This document shows positions 52,038-60,341 of a DNA stretch of 64,000 nt, one piece after another. The DNA is from Ravibacter sp037191015 (GTDB taxonomy: Bacteria > Bacteroidota > Bacteroidia > Cytophagales > Spirosomataceae). Made by a program: the position numbers and the translations under genes. The stretch spans positions 62,001 through 126,000 of the forward strand of contig JBBCKD010000021.1 of assembly GCA_037191015.1 (NCBI GenBank). The letters are read 5' to 3'. Under the pieces are notes generated by a model. It was not told the DNA's origin. It worked only from the letters and a program-made list of their open reading frames with translations, and made no database searches. Within the stretch, counting starts at the first letter, position 1. Each line of letters opens with the position of its first letter.

Positions 52038-53255
52038 TTATTTTAAAAACAATTCGTTAATGTTGATCAACGCCAGGAAGATGATCAGGACAAGTCCTGC
52101 GAGCCCGGCTATCCTGGTAAAGGAGGAATTGACCCTCGCTCCCATAATATCTTTGTCGTTGGCAATTATATACATGGCTATACCGATAATGGGAACCACG
52201 AAAATCGTGACGCTCTGGGCGAATACGATAAGCTCGAGCGGCAGCTTCCCGAATGCCAGCGCAATGACGGCTCCTACGACCATAACCAGCGCCGTCATGA
52301 GCCTGACCGGCCTGGAGCCGAAGCTGCTCCCGAAGCCGAGCGCATCGCTGAGGAGCGTACCGCCTACGGAGGCATTCCCGATCTGCGACGAGAAAGCCGC
52401 CCCGAAAAGCCCTACGAGGAAAAGAGTGGCGGCATTGTGACCGAAGATCGGTTCAAGGGCTTTGGCCATATCCGAGCCAGAATTCACGGTGAGCCCTTTC
52501 GGGTTTAATACCGCTGCGGCACAGACGATGACAACGGCGCTCATCACCCCGAGCAGCAGGGTACCGGTGAGGCTGTCATTTTTCGAGTCTTTCAGTGCAG
52601 GGTTTAGCCTGACGCGCTCCTGTATGAGATAGGATTGGTACAGGGCCCCGACGATAGAAAAACAGGAAGCTATAAAAGCGATGACAAGCCCCAGGGAGCC
52701 TGCCGGAAGGGACGGCATTGTAAATCCTTCTATCATTTTCACCGGGTCGGGCTTAGCCAGCACAAACGTGGTGATAAACGAGAAAAGCATCAGCAGGATG
52801 AGGGCGATCATCGTCTTTTCAAGAACGGAATAGAACTTTCTGAAGAAGAGGAGACTTACCGCCGCGACCGTACAGCCGATCACCCACGGAGCAGGGGAAG
52901 TTCCCGACAGCTCTCCCAGCGCGATCCCGACCCCGATGGAATTCCCGGCCTGGAAAGACGTCGAAACCAGGAAAACACATATTCCTACCACGACAGAGAC
53001 GGGCCTTCCCCATTTCTTTCTGACCGTTTGCAGGAAAGAATCCGGAATGGTCGCCCCGATCCGGGTAGCCATAGCTGTAAATACGGCCATAAAGAAAATG
53101 GCCACTATGATGATCCACAGCAGGTCGTAACCGTAAAGGGCACCGAGTTTTGAAGTAATAGTGAGCTTGCTCGGGCCGAAAACGAGCGCCGCGGTGATCA
53201 GGCCGGGCCCCATGGCCTGAAGCCACTTGACAAAAGGATTTACGGATTTTTCCAA
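52038..53255 (-). CDS. Nramp-related membrane transporter without the metal-binding motifs
   Basis: 405 residues with about 11 helices and the general Nramp (PF01566) sequence pattern (WLQAMGPGLITAAL at the start, FSSQIGNASVGGTLLSD late). In metal-transporting Nramps helix 1 has DPGN and helix 6 has MPH as metal ligands; here the corresponding places read GPSK (27-30) and LYQ (205-207). Divalent metal transport in the classical manner is thus unlikely. In this operon of sugar-type enzymes it may carry an organic substrate or a different cation. 22 bases follow the HiPIP gene. Confidence 0.82.
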   Translation of the reverse strand: MEKSVNPFVKWLQAMGPGLITAALVFGPSKLTITSKLGALYGYDLLWIIIVAIFFMAVFTAMATRIGATIPDSFLQTVRKKWGRPVSVVVGICVFLVSTSFQAGNSIGVGIALGELSGTSPAPWVIGCTVAAVSLLFFRKFYSVLEKTMIALILLMLFSFITTFVLAKPDPVKMIEGFTMPSLPAGSLGLVIAFIASCFSIVGALYQSYLIQERVRLNPALKDSKNDSLTGTLLLGVMSAVVIVCAAAVLNPKGLTVNSGSDMAKALEPIFGHNAATLFLVGLFGAAFSSQIGNASVGGTLLSDALGFGSSFGSRPVRLMTALVMVVGAVIALAFGKLPLELIVFAQSVTIFVVPIIGIAMYIIANDKDIMGARVNSSFTRIAGLAGLVLIIFLALININELFLK

Positions 53256-53277
53256 CTTTACTTTCTGTTAGCGTTTT

Positions 53278-53667
53278 TTAAATCTCAGGATCTGCCCAAT
53301 AAGTGCAGTATGCATCAAGGAAAACGGGTCCTTTAAATAACTGGCAGCCTCCGCAGTTAGTGCCCGGCTGGCCGGGTATAAACAACTTGCAGTTTTCGCA
53401 CAGGTTGTCAGGGATAGGCGATTTTTCCACGTAGCCTAACGCTTTCCTCTTTTCTATCTCAGACGGCTCTACGTTGGAAAAATCCGTACACGGATCGCCT
53501 GACGGTTTTTCCTCAACCGGCGCTTCTGCCGCAGTCTTTTCTTCTGTTTGTCCGCTTTTACCGTTCCCGCCGCAGGCAGCCAGGACAGACCCGGCGCCGA
53601 GCAGCAGTACTCCGTTACTCAGGATGTCAGAACAGAACAATCGCCTGCTGATTTTACTTTTATTCAT
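53278..53667 (-). CDS. High-potential iron-sulfur protein (HiPIP)
   Basis: 129 residues. A twin-arginine-type leader (KISRRLFCSD, hydrophobic stretch, then AACGGNG) suggests Tat export of the folded holoprotein. The mature domain carries the HiPIP cysteine pattern (PF01355): Cys90, Cys93 (LCENCKLF), Cys108 (CGGCQLFKG) and Cys121 (YCTYW), which hold one [4Fe-4S] cluster; Cys105 is extra. HiPIPs shuttle single electrons in the periplasm. It directly follows the PVC-type dehydrogenase gene (40 bases), for which it is the obvious electron acceptor candidate. Confidence 0.9.
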   Translation of the reverse strand: MNKSKISRRLFCSDILSNGVLLLGAGSVLAACGGNGKSGQTEEKTAAEAPVEEKPSGDPCTDFSNVEPSEIEKRKALGYVEKSPIPDNLCENCKLFIPGQPGTNCGGCQLFKGPVFLDAYCTYWADPEI

Positions 53668-53707
53668 ACGTTATGTGTTTGGAACAATGAGTTATCGTGG
53701 GAAATGG

Positions 53708-55816
53708 TTATTCCTTCAGCTTTTCGACAGCAGCTTTTACCGTTCCGTCGACTTTGGCTGCCGAGCTTTCGATGGCTTTAGCGAGAGCAGGAGATTTTTT
53801 GAGCGCATCCGGCGCTTTCTTCAGCCCTTTCCCGATACCATCGATAATGGCCTTCTGGGAAGAAACACCGTAGCTTCCTGCCGACCCCAGCAATGCGGTC
53901 AGTTCAGCGGCATTTCCTCTCGCCGCAATCACGTATGCAGCGTCTTCAAGGAATTTATTCCTGTCTGCATTGTCACTGAAGAAAGATTTTTTTGCGAGCA
54001 GGTTGACGAACTCCAATGACGACCCTGCATTCGAGCTGAGCACGGCAGTACGATAAAGCGGCTGCGACGCATAGCGTTCGAGTATGCCGGCGAGCGCTTC
54101 CTGTACTTTGGCTCCCTGGAATTGTCCGAGGCTGAGCGCGGCCTGCAGCGCTACCCGGTCGTCCTTATCGTTGGCAAGCTCGAGTAAATCGGGCAGGTTC
54201 TGGGCAAACCTTTCGGAAAGTATCGCACCGTGAATACGCACACCTTCGCTCGCGTCTTTCAGGGCAGCTTTCGCCAGGGAGGCATCAAGCCCGCCCAGCC
54301 CGTCGATGGCATAGAGGGAGTGAAGCCTTCCCCTCGGGTCCTGGTGAGTGGCAAACTGCTCTTTAAGAGCGGGCAGGATAGATTTATCCTGTCTTTCGAG
54401 TATCAGGCGCTGAGCGGTAAGTCTCCACCACTGGTTGGGATGCCCGAGATATTCCACCAGCTCCGCAGTGGTTTTTGAGCCGAGGTTAACGTTCTTAAGA
54501 TCGCGTTTGGCGCCATCGGCAGGGAAAATGCGGTAGATACGGCCTTTGTCGCTCCCTTTCGCAAAATCCATATCCTCTTTCAGATCGTCCGGGATAGACA
54601 CCGGGGTTTCGATGTGCTGCATGTACATGTCTACCACATAGAGGTAGCCGTCAGGAGCAGAATACAGGGTAGTGGGGCGGAACCATGAATCGGTAGAGGC
54701 AAGGAATTCGCGGTTCTCTTCGCCTTTGCCGCGGGTTGCTTCGAATTCGGCTTTCCCGGGGTTCTTTTTGAGCACGGTACGGTGTACAAGGTTACCGGCT
54801 ACTTCAGCGGTAAATATCGATCCGTAGTATTCTTCCGGGAATGCGTCTCCACCATAGTGAGTTCCTCCCGAAGCGCCTGTAAAGTGACCTTCTGCCCATT
54901 CTACCCGGTCAAGCCCGAGTGAATCGTAGTTGTGCTGGCGGCGACGGCTGCGCTCCGCTCTCCAGTAGGGCGGGGGAGTTTTCTGGAACATGACATCGTC
55001 TTCATAAATCTTTACGCTCCCCCTTGTCGAAGGGAGGTAGGCATGCCTTTTGAGATACCTTCCGGCTATGGGAGCCTGCTGGATGTAAAGCGTATTCTGG
55101 GTGAAAAACCTGTTCCCCCAATCGTCGATAGCAAGGCCGAACTGGCCGTTCCCCGATTCTGTTTCGAATTTATCGTTATCGAGCCTGAAACGGAAATCGC
55201 CGCCCCCGACATTCAGCTTCCCGGCGGCCGGGTTGCTTGTCCTGCTTACCGATCCGGCCTGCCCGTTATTGTTGGCGTAAATCCAGTTGTCTACCCCGAA
55301 ACGGAAGCTGGTGATCTGCGCTTCGGAGTTACGGTCAAAGAAGCCGGTAAAAAGCACTTCTTTAATATCTGCTTTATGATCGCCTGTCGTGTCTTTCAGG
55401 TAAAAGATCTCGGGAGCAGCAGCTACCAGGAGCCCGCCTTTCCAGGGGAAAATGCTCGTAGCGCTCGGAAGCTTGTCTGCAAAAACCACTGACTCATCTA
55501 TTTTTCCGTCGCCATCGGTATCCTGCAGGAATTTAATAAGCCCTTTGGGATTGAGGGTGTCCGCCTGCCACGGGTAGTCGCCCATTTCAACGACATATAC
55601 GTTCCCGTTTTCATCCATGATCATATCGACCGGCGACTGAACATGCGGTTCGGTAGCGAACGGTTCTATGGAAAAGCCTTCTTTCAGCTCGAACTTTTTA
55701 AGTGCATCTTCAACCGACAGTCCTTCAGGATATTTGGGAGGTTCCTGGCAGGATACCATTGTCAGCAAAGTCGCCGCCACAGGCAATGCGGTGTAAAGGC
55801 GGGTGTTTTTATTCAT
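53708..55816 (-). CDS. PVC-type dehydrogenase lipoprotein (NHL propeller + HEAT), no cytochrome domain
   Basis: 702 residues. Lipobox MVSC (Cys23). Residues about 40-460 form the membrane-bound dehydrogenase propeller family (TIGR02604-like, glucose/sorbosone dehydrogenase-related): SPVDMIMDENGNVYVVEMGD, FLQDTDGDGKIDE, LYSAPDGYLYVVDMY. Residues about 470-700 are HEAT-like helices. Planctomycete relatives usually end in a CxxCH cytochrome c domain, but here no Cys other than the lipid anchor is present, so no haem can be bound. An exported oxidoreductase that hands electrons to the neighbouring HiPIP is a reasonable reading. Confidence 0.85.
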   Translation of the reverse strand: MNKNTRLYTALPVAATLLTMVSCQEPPKYPEGLSVEDALKKFELKEGFSIEPFATEPHVQSPVDMIMDENGNVYVVEMGDYPWQADTLNPKGLIKFLQDTDGDGKIDESVVFADKLPSATSIFPWKGGLLVAAAPEIFYLKDTTGDHKADIKEVLFTGFFDRNSEAQITSFRFGVDNWIYANNNGQAGSVSRTSNPAAGKLNVGGGDFRFRLDNDKFETESGNGQFGLAIDDWGNRFFTQNTLYIQQAPIAGRYLKRHAYLPSTRGSVKIYEDDVMFQKTPPPYWRAERSRRRQHNYDSLGLDRVEWAEGHFTGASGGTHYGGDAFPEEYYGSIFTAEVAGNLVHRTVLKKNPGKAEFEATRGKGEENREFLASTDSWFRPTTLYSAPDGYLYVVDMYMQHIETPVSIPDDLKEDMDFAKGSDKGRIYRIFPADGAKRDLKNVNLGSKTTAELVEYLGHPNQWWRLTAQRLILERQDKSILPALKEQFATHQDPRGRLHSLYAIDGLGGLDASLAKAALKDASEGVRIHGAILSERFAQNLPDLLELANDKDDRVALQAALSLGQFQGAKVQEALAGILERYASQPLYRTAVLSSNAGSSLEFVNLLAKKSFFSDNADRNKFLEDAAYVIAARGNAAELTALLGSAGSYGVSSQKAIIDGIGKGLKKAPDALKKSPALAKAIESSAAKVDGTVKAAVEKLKE

Positions 55817-55877
55817 GTCCGATTTGTTAATTAAATATTGTTTTGCGGTCTTGATTTGAACTATAATTTGTATTTTT

Positions 55878-56900
55878 TTATGGTTTCCATTTTTTGGGTA
55901 AGGAAAGCGACCAGACGTCGTTGACGAGGGGAGGGGTCATGCCGCCGGCCACCCAGAGCTTGTCCTGGTAGACAAACGTTGCATGGGCGTGCCGCTCTTT
56001 CCAAGTAGCCTCTCCGTTTCCGTATTTCGTCCAGTTTACGCCGTCGCGGCTATACCAGGCATCATCCCAGTTTTTGGAAGGATTGTTGGACCACCCGCCC
56101 AGAATCCAGATATGGTCGCGGTATACGGCGGTAGTAAACCAGATACGCTCATGCCAGGGGGCATTTTCAGTAAGCTGTTTCCAGTCTTTACCGTTTTCCG
56201 AAACCCACACATCGTTGCGTGCTTCATAGGAGGGCGTGTAGTTTCCACCGCCCATCAGGTACAGCTTGTTCCGGTAGGCAGTGACCTGGTGATATGCCCT
56301 CGGAGACCATGCCGACGAGGCTGCAACCTCGGTCCAGGTTTTACCGTCTTCCGAAACCCAGATGTCATTTTTGAGGCTGGAGTTGTCTCCGAAGTAGTAA
56401 TTCTCGCTTCCTCCGAACAGCCACAGCTTTCCCTTAAACTCCACCAGCGCACCGGCAAGCCGGGCCGACCAGGGCGCTTTCCCCTCCTGGCGCCAGCTGA
56501 TGCCGTCGGCGGATGACCAGATTTCATTGCCGGCCTCGTGCCCGGGCAGACGGCCGTTATACCATCCTCCCATCATCCACATCCTGCCCCTGAATACTGC
56601 GGCCATCGGGAAATCGCTGTGTTTCCAGGGAGCATTTTCATTTACCAGCTCCCAGTCTTTACCATTGCGCGACCGCCAGATGTCGCGCGGCGGAGCCTCA
56701 TCCGACTTGAACCACCCGCCCAGGATCCACATCTGGTTTTGATAGACCAGCTGAGCCTGCGAGTCGCGCGCACGCCAGGCGGCCGCCTGGGTTTCCTGCT
56801 GCCAGGGAGGAGTTTGCGAAAGCCCGGGAATCGCCGAGATAAGCGCCAAAGCGGCAAGGGTAAGTGTTATTCCCGAAGTTTTTATTCCGGCCTGCAGCAT
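55878..56900 (-). CDS. Secreted Kelch-type beta-propeller protein
   Basis: 340 residues; signal peptide to about residue 28 (ISAIPGLSQ). Six repeats of about 50 residues with the core MWILGGW or KLYLMGGG, DIWRSRNGKDWELV and W-x-x-R spacings: a Kelch/galactose-oxidase-like propeller. No Cys-Tyr cofactor site of galactose oxidase is evident. It is in the same operon as the PVC-type dehydrogenase (61 bases upstream of it). Function unknown; substrate or partner binding in the periplasm is likely. Confidence 0.8.
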   Translation of the reverse strand: MLQAGIKTSGITLTLAALALISAIPGLSQTPPWQQETQAAAWRARDSQAQLVYQNQMWILGGWFKSDEAPPRDIWRSRNGKDWELVNENAPWKHSDFPMAAVFRGRMWMMGGWYNGRLPGHEAGNEIWSSADGISWRQEGKAPWSARLAGALVEFKGKLWLFGGSENYYFGDNSSLKNDIWVSEDGKTWTEVAASSAWSPRAYHQVTAYRNKLYLMGGGNYTPSYEARNDVWVSENGKDWKQLTENAPWHERIWFTTAVYRDHIWILGGWSNNPSKNWDDAWYSRDGVNWTKYGNGEATWKERHAHATFVYQDKLWVAGGMTPPLVNDVWSLSLPKKWKP

Positions 56901-56953
56901 GTTTAATTCTTCCGGTTTTTTATTTTTTATTCAATTTCAAATGTCGTATACCG

Positions 56954-57021
56954 TAGCCACGGACGGCTGTCCGTGGGCTACCTACGGATGTCCGTGGCTA
57001 TAGACGGACAGCCGTCCGTCT
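56954..57021. repeat. Cluster of GC-rich palindromes in the operon
   Basis: TAGCCACGGAC (56954-56964) mirrors GTCCGTGGCTA (56990-57000), with a further internal CACGGACGGCTGTCCGTG hairpin, and AGACGGAC (57002-57009) mirrors GTCCGTCT (57014-57021). The block sits in the 125-base gap, the largest of the operon, between the ThuA-like and the Kelch genes. REP-like; may stabilise or partly end the upstream mRNA. Confidence 0.6.
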
Positions 57022-57025
57022 GTAC

Positions 57026-57829
57026 CTACGGGGTAGCCGCCCAGTTCAGCGCGTTTACGATCAGCTGTCTGAACTGGGATTCGGAAAAATCTTTCGGATA
57101 CCCCAGCGAGGTGTAAAAAACTTTTCCTCCGTAGTCGTTTTTCCTGGTCCAGGCTGCAGGCTCCTTCACATTGGGCGTGCTTCCCGTCAGGATTACCTCG
57201 GCGTTGGGATCGATCAGCGGACTTACCTTGTAGGTAGAACCGTTGCTTTTCCAGGGCTTTTGAGAAATGCCTTTCAGGATCGGATGCCCGGAATTTTCCG
57301 GCTTTACTTCCACGAGCGTGCCCAGCGGCTCGGGCTCATATCCTTTGTTCTCATGTCCCAGGATATCCGGAACAAACCCCCACCAGGCTTCATGTCCTGC
57401 CACTGCCGGCGTTCCTCTAACAGAGAATCCATGATTGGCCGTCCGGATACCCACTACGGGTTTCCCTGATTTGATAAAAGACCTTATTTTTTCCATCTGT
57501 GCATGCGGAAGCGCTACGCGGCGACAGAATACCACTAGGACGTCGGCCTTGTCCAGGGCATCCAGGCTTTCGAAGCGGAAGCTTTCATGTTTGCCATGCC
57601 CCTTTAAAACCGTAGTGTTAAACAGCCCGGCTTTCTGAAGGCTGTCGGCAAAAGGCGGGATCGTGATATGGGCCTCGTAGTTGAGAGGATCTTCACTGAT
57701 AAGGAAAACAATACCGGGTTTCCCGGTTTTGTTTTGCCCGGACAGCGGATTGACGTTCAGAAGACTGACAGCCAGGATGAGGATCGCCGGCAAGCGGCTT
57801 TTTCGGTTAATTGATCTGGAATACTTCAT
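57026..57829 (-). CDS. ThuA-like domain protein, exported (copy 1)
   Basis: 267 residues; signal peptide to about residue 31. ThuA-like fold (PF06283, class I glutamine-amidotransferase-like): IVFLISEDPLNYEAHITIPP, ADVLVVFCRRVALP, and VVGIRTANHGFSV around the place of the nucleophile elbow, which has no Cys. ThuA relatives take part in the metabolism of 3-keto sugars and disaccharides. The start overlaps the stop of the alpha/beta hydrolase gene by 4 bases. It has a close paralogue at 62147-62923 in the same operon. Confidence 0.82.
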   Translation of the reverse strand: MKYSRSINRKSRLPAILILAVSLLNVNPLSGQNKTGKPGIVFLISEDPLNYEAHITIPPFADSLQKAGLFNTTVLKGHGKHESFRFESLDALDKADVLVVFCRRVALPHAQMEKIRSFIKSGKPVVGIRTANHGFSVRGTPAVAGHEAWWGFVPDILGHENKGYEPEPLGTLVEVKPENSGHPILKGISQKPWKSNGSTYKVSPLIDPNAEVILTGSTPNVKEPAAWTRKNDYGGKVFYTSLGYPKDFSESQFRQLIVNALNWAATP

Positions 57830-58926
57830 CGGGATAAATACGTATTTTTCAAAACTTCATCGATTTTCCGGTAAGCCAGTTCCCTGACTTCCAGCGGGAA
57901 GTCGTGGCCGGCGTCGGGGTAATGTACTTCCATATGATTATCTGCTTTCAGCAGCCTGTATACCCTGCGGGCGCTGGCTTCCCCCGTTTTCACGCCTTCT
58001 ACATTAAAATTACCATCGCTTACAGGGGAGTTCGAGAAAAAATGCCGGGGGGCTATGGCCGCGATCACCTCGTCGAAATTAAACGGCATGCGGGCAGAGT
58101 CCAGCCCGAACCGGTCGCGCACCAGCGGCATGTAGCGATCCTGCGCCCAGGGACCGAGCTTTCCGCCATAACGTTCGGTAACGCTTTTGCCGGCGTCATA
58201 GTATTCAAACGGGGTCCAGCCGCAGCTGGAGACGACGATCTTCACCCTCTCATCGAAAGCACCTAGAAACATGGCGGTGTGTCCTCCTAAGGAATGCCCG
58301 ATGGCGCCTATTTTACCGGGGTCTACATCAGGCCTGGACTGCAGGTAGTCGAGACAGCGTATGTTATTGAAAACAGACTGCATGACGCCCGATTCGAACC
58401 GGTCTTTGGAAAAATCATGCCCGGAAAGTTCTCCGAAACTGGGATAATCGGGCGCCAGGACGATATACCCGCGATAAGCCAGCTCGGTAGCGGTAGCCCT
58501 GTTCGGCCCCGCCGCCGAGCTGTCGGTGAGGAATTTCCCTTTGGCGCCCGTGCCGTGCAGCGCGATCATGGCGGGGACCCTGCTTCCTTGCGGAAGATTG
58601 TTAGGGACATACAGCAGGGCGGGGACTATTTCGCCCGGATAGGATTGCACGTGTACGGTATACCTGTCAAAAAGCCCGCCACGCAGCGTATCGATAAAGG
58701 TCACCGTAGGAACGGGCAGGTTTTTCAGGTCGGGCAGCGGGCCCGTGGCCTCCTGCAGGCCCGCGAGTATCTGTTTTCTTTTAAGGGGCCAGTCGCTAGC
58801 CTTTTTAATACTTTTAACCGATCCTCCCGGCGTCTTGTATTCGAGCAGCCCGGGCGACTGCGCCGAAGCCGGGGTACATCCGGCCAGGTACAGGCAAAAC
58901 AGTATAATGTTGATAGGTATACGCAT
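57826..58926 (-). CDS. Exported alpha/beta hydrolase (acetyl-esterase-like)
   Basis: 366 residues. Signal with LAGC (Cys17), possibly a lipoprotein. Alpha/beta-hydrolase fold: IALHGTGAKG oxyanion region, YIVLAPDYPSFGE, nucleophile elbow IGHSLGGH with Ser212, and the catalytic His in DAGHDFP near residue 347. Related to the C-terminal half of the SGNH fusion at 60341-62125 (shared CLDYL/CIDLL, SCGWT, LGPFAQDRYMPL patterns). It probably removes acyl groups from a saccharide. Located between the ceramidase-like gene (31 bases upstream) and ThuA copy 1 (4-base overlap). Confidence 0.85.
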   Translation of the reverse strand: MRIPINIILFCLYLAGCTPASAQSPGLLEYKTPGGSVKSIKKASDWPLKRKQILAGLQEATGPLPDLKNLPVPTVTFIDTLRGGLFDRYTVHVQSYPGEIVPALLYVPNNLPQGSRVPAMIALHGTGAKGKFLTDSSAAGPNRATATELAYRGYIVLAPDYPSFGELSGHDFSKDRFESGVMQSVFNNIRCLDYLQSRPDVDPGKIGAIGHSLGGHTAMFLGAFDERVKIVVSSCGWTPFEYYDAGKSVTERYGGKLGPWAQDRYMPLVRDRFGLDSARMPFNFDEVIAAIAPRHFFSNSPVSDGNFNVEGVKTGEASARRVYRLLKADNHMEVHYPDAGHDFPLEVRELAYRKIDEVLKNTYLSR

Positions 58927-58957
58927 CGGATTAAGGTGTAAGCCCGGGAGAGGTCAT

Positions 58958-60310
58958 TTACTTGTCAGCTTTAGGGATCCGGACAGTTTCGTTCAAAAGC
59001 CTTACGGCTGCTTCGATCAGGATAAGGCCGGCGTCGTCGGCGCCTACCGTACCCGACTCCATCTCATATCCTCCTTTAACTTTTTCACCCGGAGGGGCTA
59101 CATAATGTACCCCGTTGCCGTTTGAATAACCGAGCACGAGCGTATGAGGAAAAGGGGACCTGTTCCTGACGGCCGTTCCCATATCGGTAAGAGGCTCGCC
59201 AGGGAGCGTAACGATCGCGAGCGGCCCGATCGCAAGGGCCTGCACCTCGGCCATGACCAGGTCTTCCCCGGTTCTTTTCTTCCCTTTTTCGTCGAGCGGA
59301 AGGGCGGCCCTGGCTCTCCTGACGACGACAGAGTCGGCAGCGAGCTGCACGCTGAAATCGAAAGCGCCCCTGGCTCTTTTGGCTACTCCCACGCCCATTT
59401 CATTAACAGCCTCGCGCCCTCTCCTCCACGGGTTGATATCTCCCGCGGCACCCTGCAGGAAGATGGCCTTCCCGCCAAGGGTAGCCTGGATCTGCTTTGT
59501 GGCTTCCCCCGGCCAATCGGCGGAGATCTCGTCCGAATAAGGATAGATCGATACCGAGTGCACCGACATGTGATAAAGTGACACGATGTTTTTCCCCGCG
59601 GCATCCCTGAAAGAAACAAGGCTCATCGTCCTGTCCATCGGGCCGTAGTTGCTGCCGTCGGTAAGGACATCGGGGTTGTAGGCTTCATGCTTGACACTGT
59701 AACCCTTAGGGAGGCTGTTCTGAAGTACTCCCCATTTCGGCTTTACTGGGCGCCGGTTGTTGGCATAGGCCGATATGTCGGCCTTCCCGATCCAGATGGT
59801 GGCGGGCTGAAGCTTACTGTTTGCTTCGCGCGCTGCGAGCACCACGTTGTCGAGCAATTTCTGCATCCATTTCTTAAACGGCGGATAATCGTTCTGTGCA
59901 GGTACATACCTTATGGCCCACCAGGTATCGTCTTCCAAACCGCGGTAACCCTTTTTGTAGACGGGTGCCCAGGGGGCGGAATGCGTGTGCGTGGCGCTTA
60001 CCATTATGTTGTTCTCCGGTATTTTCAGAGCCGCGCCAACGGCCTTACGGATTTCATGCGTAGCCGATTCACCGGCATCCACCAGGTCGAGGCTGACGAT
60101 GACGCTTTTGGCCGCGCCGTCGCTGATCACGATCACTCTCGTCAGGAGCGGATCGTTTACTTTAGGGTATTCTTTACCGGTTACCCAGTTTTTGACGGCT
60201 ATGTCGGGCGTGATATCCCTTTCGCCGTACCCGACCGAAAGCGCAACGTTCCCGGAAAAAGCAAAGATGCCGGTGCATTGCACCAGCAGGACTATCAATA
60301 ATAATCTCAT
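58958..60310 (-). CDS. Neutral ceramidase-like exported hydrolase (copy 1)
   Basis: 450 residues with signal peptide (about 1-20). It follows the N-terminal domain of neutral/alkaline ceramidases (PF04734): VGYGERDITP at the mature start, IMVSATHTHSAPWAP with zinc-ligand His108/His110 region, SLYHMSVHSVS, and QGAAGDINPW. True neutral ceramidases are about 650 residues and have a further C-terminal immunoglobulin-like domain, absent here. Many short homologues occur in saccharide loci, so an amidase or esterase acting on something other than ceramide is likely. A partial paralogue lies at 62990-64000. Confidence 0.82.
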   Translation of the reverse strand: MRLLLIVLLVQCTGIFAFSGNVALSVGYGERDITPDIAVKNWVTGKEYPKVNDPLLTRVIVISDGAAKSVIVSLDLVDAGESATHEIRKAVGAALKIPENNIMVSATHTHSAPWAPVYKKGYRGLEDDTWWAIRYVPAQNDYPPFKKWMQKLLDNVVLAAREANSKLQPATIWIGKADISAYANNRRPVKPKWGVLQNSLPKGYSVKHEAYNPDVLTDGSNYGPMDRTMSLVSFRDAAGKNIVSLYHMSVHSVSIYPYSDEISADWPGEATKQIQATLGGKAIFLQGAAGDINPWRRGREAVNEMGVGVAKRARGAFDFSVQLAADSVVVRRARAALPLDEKGKKRTGEDLVMAEVQALAIGPLAIVTLPGEPLTDMGTAVRNRSPFPHTLVLGYSNGNGVHYVAPPGEKVKGGYEMESGTVGADDAGLILIEAAVRLLNETVRIPKADK

Positions 60311-60313
60311 TAT

Positions 60314-60341
60314 TTATAATTCATAACTCATAATTCATAAT
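60314..60341. repeat. Heptanucleotide repeat (TCATAAT family) between operon genes
   Basis: Four tandem units TTATAAT, TCATAAC, TCATAAT, TCATAAT. The array fills the 30-base gap between the SGNH-hydrolase fusion and ceramidase-like copy 1. A similar array occurs at 62967-62994. Confidence 0.7.
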
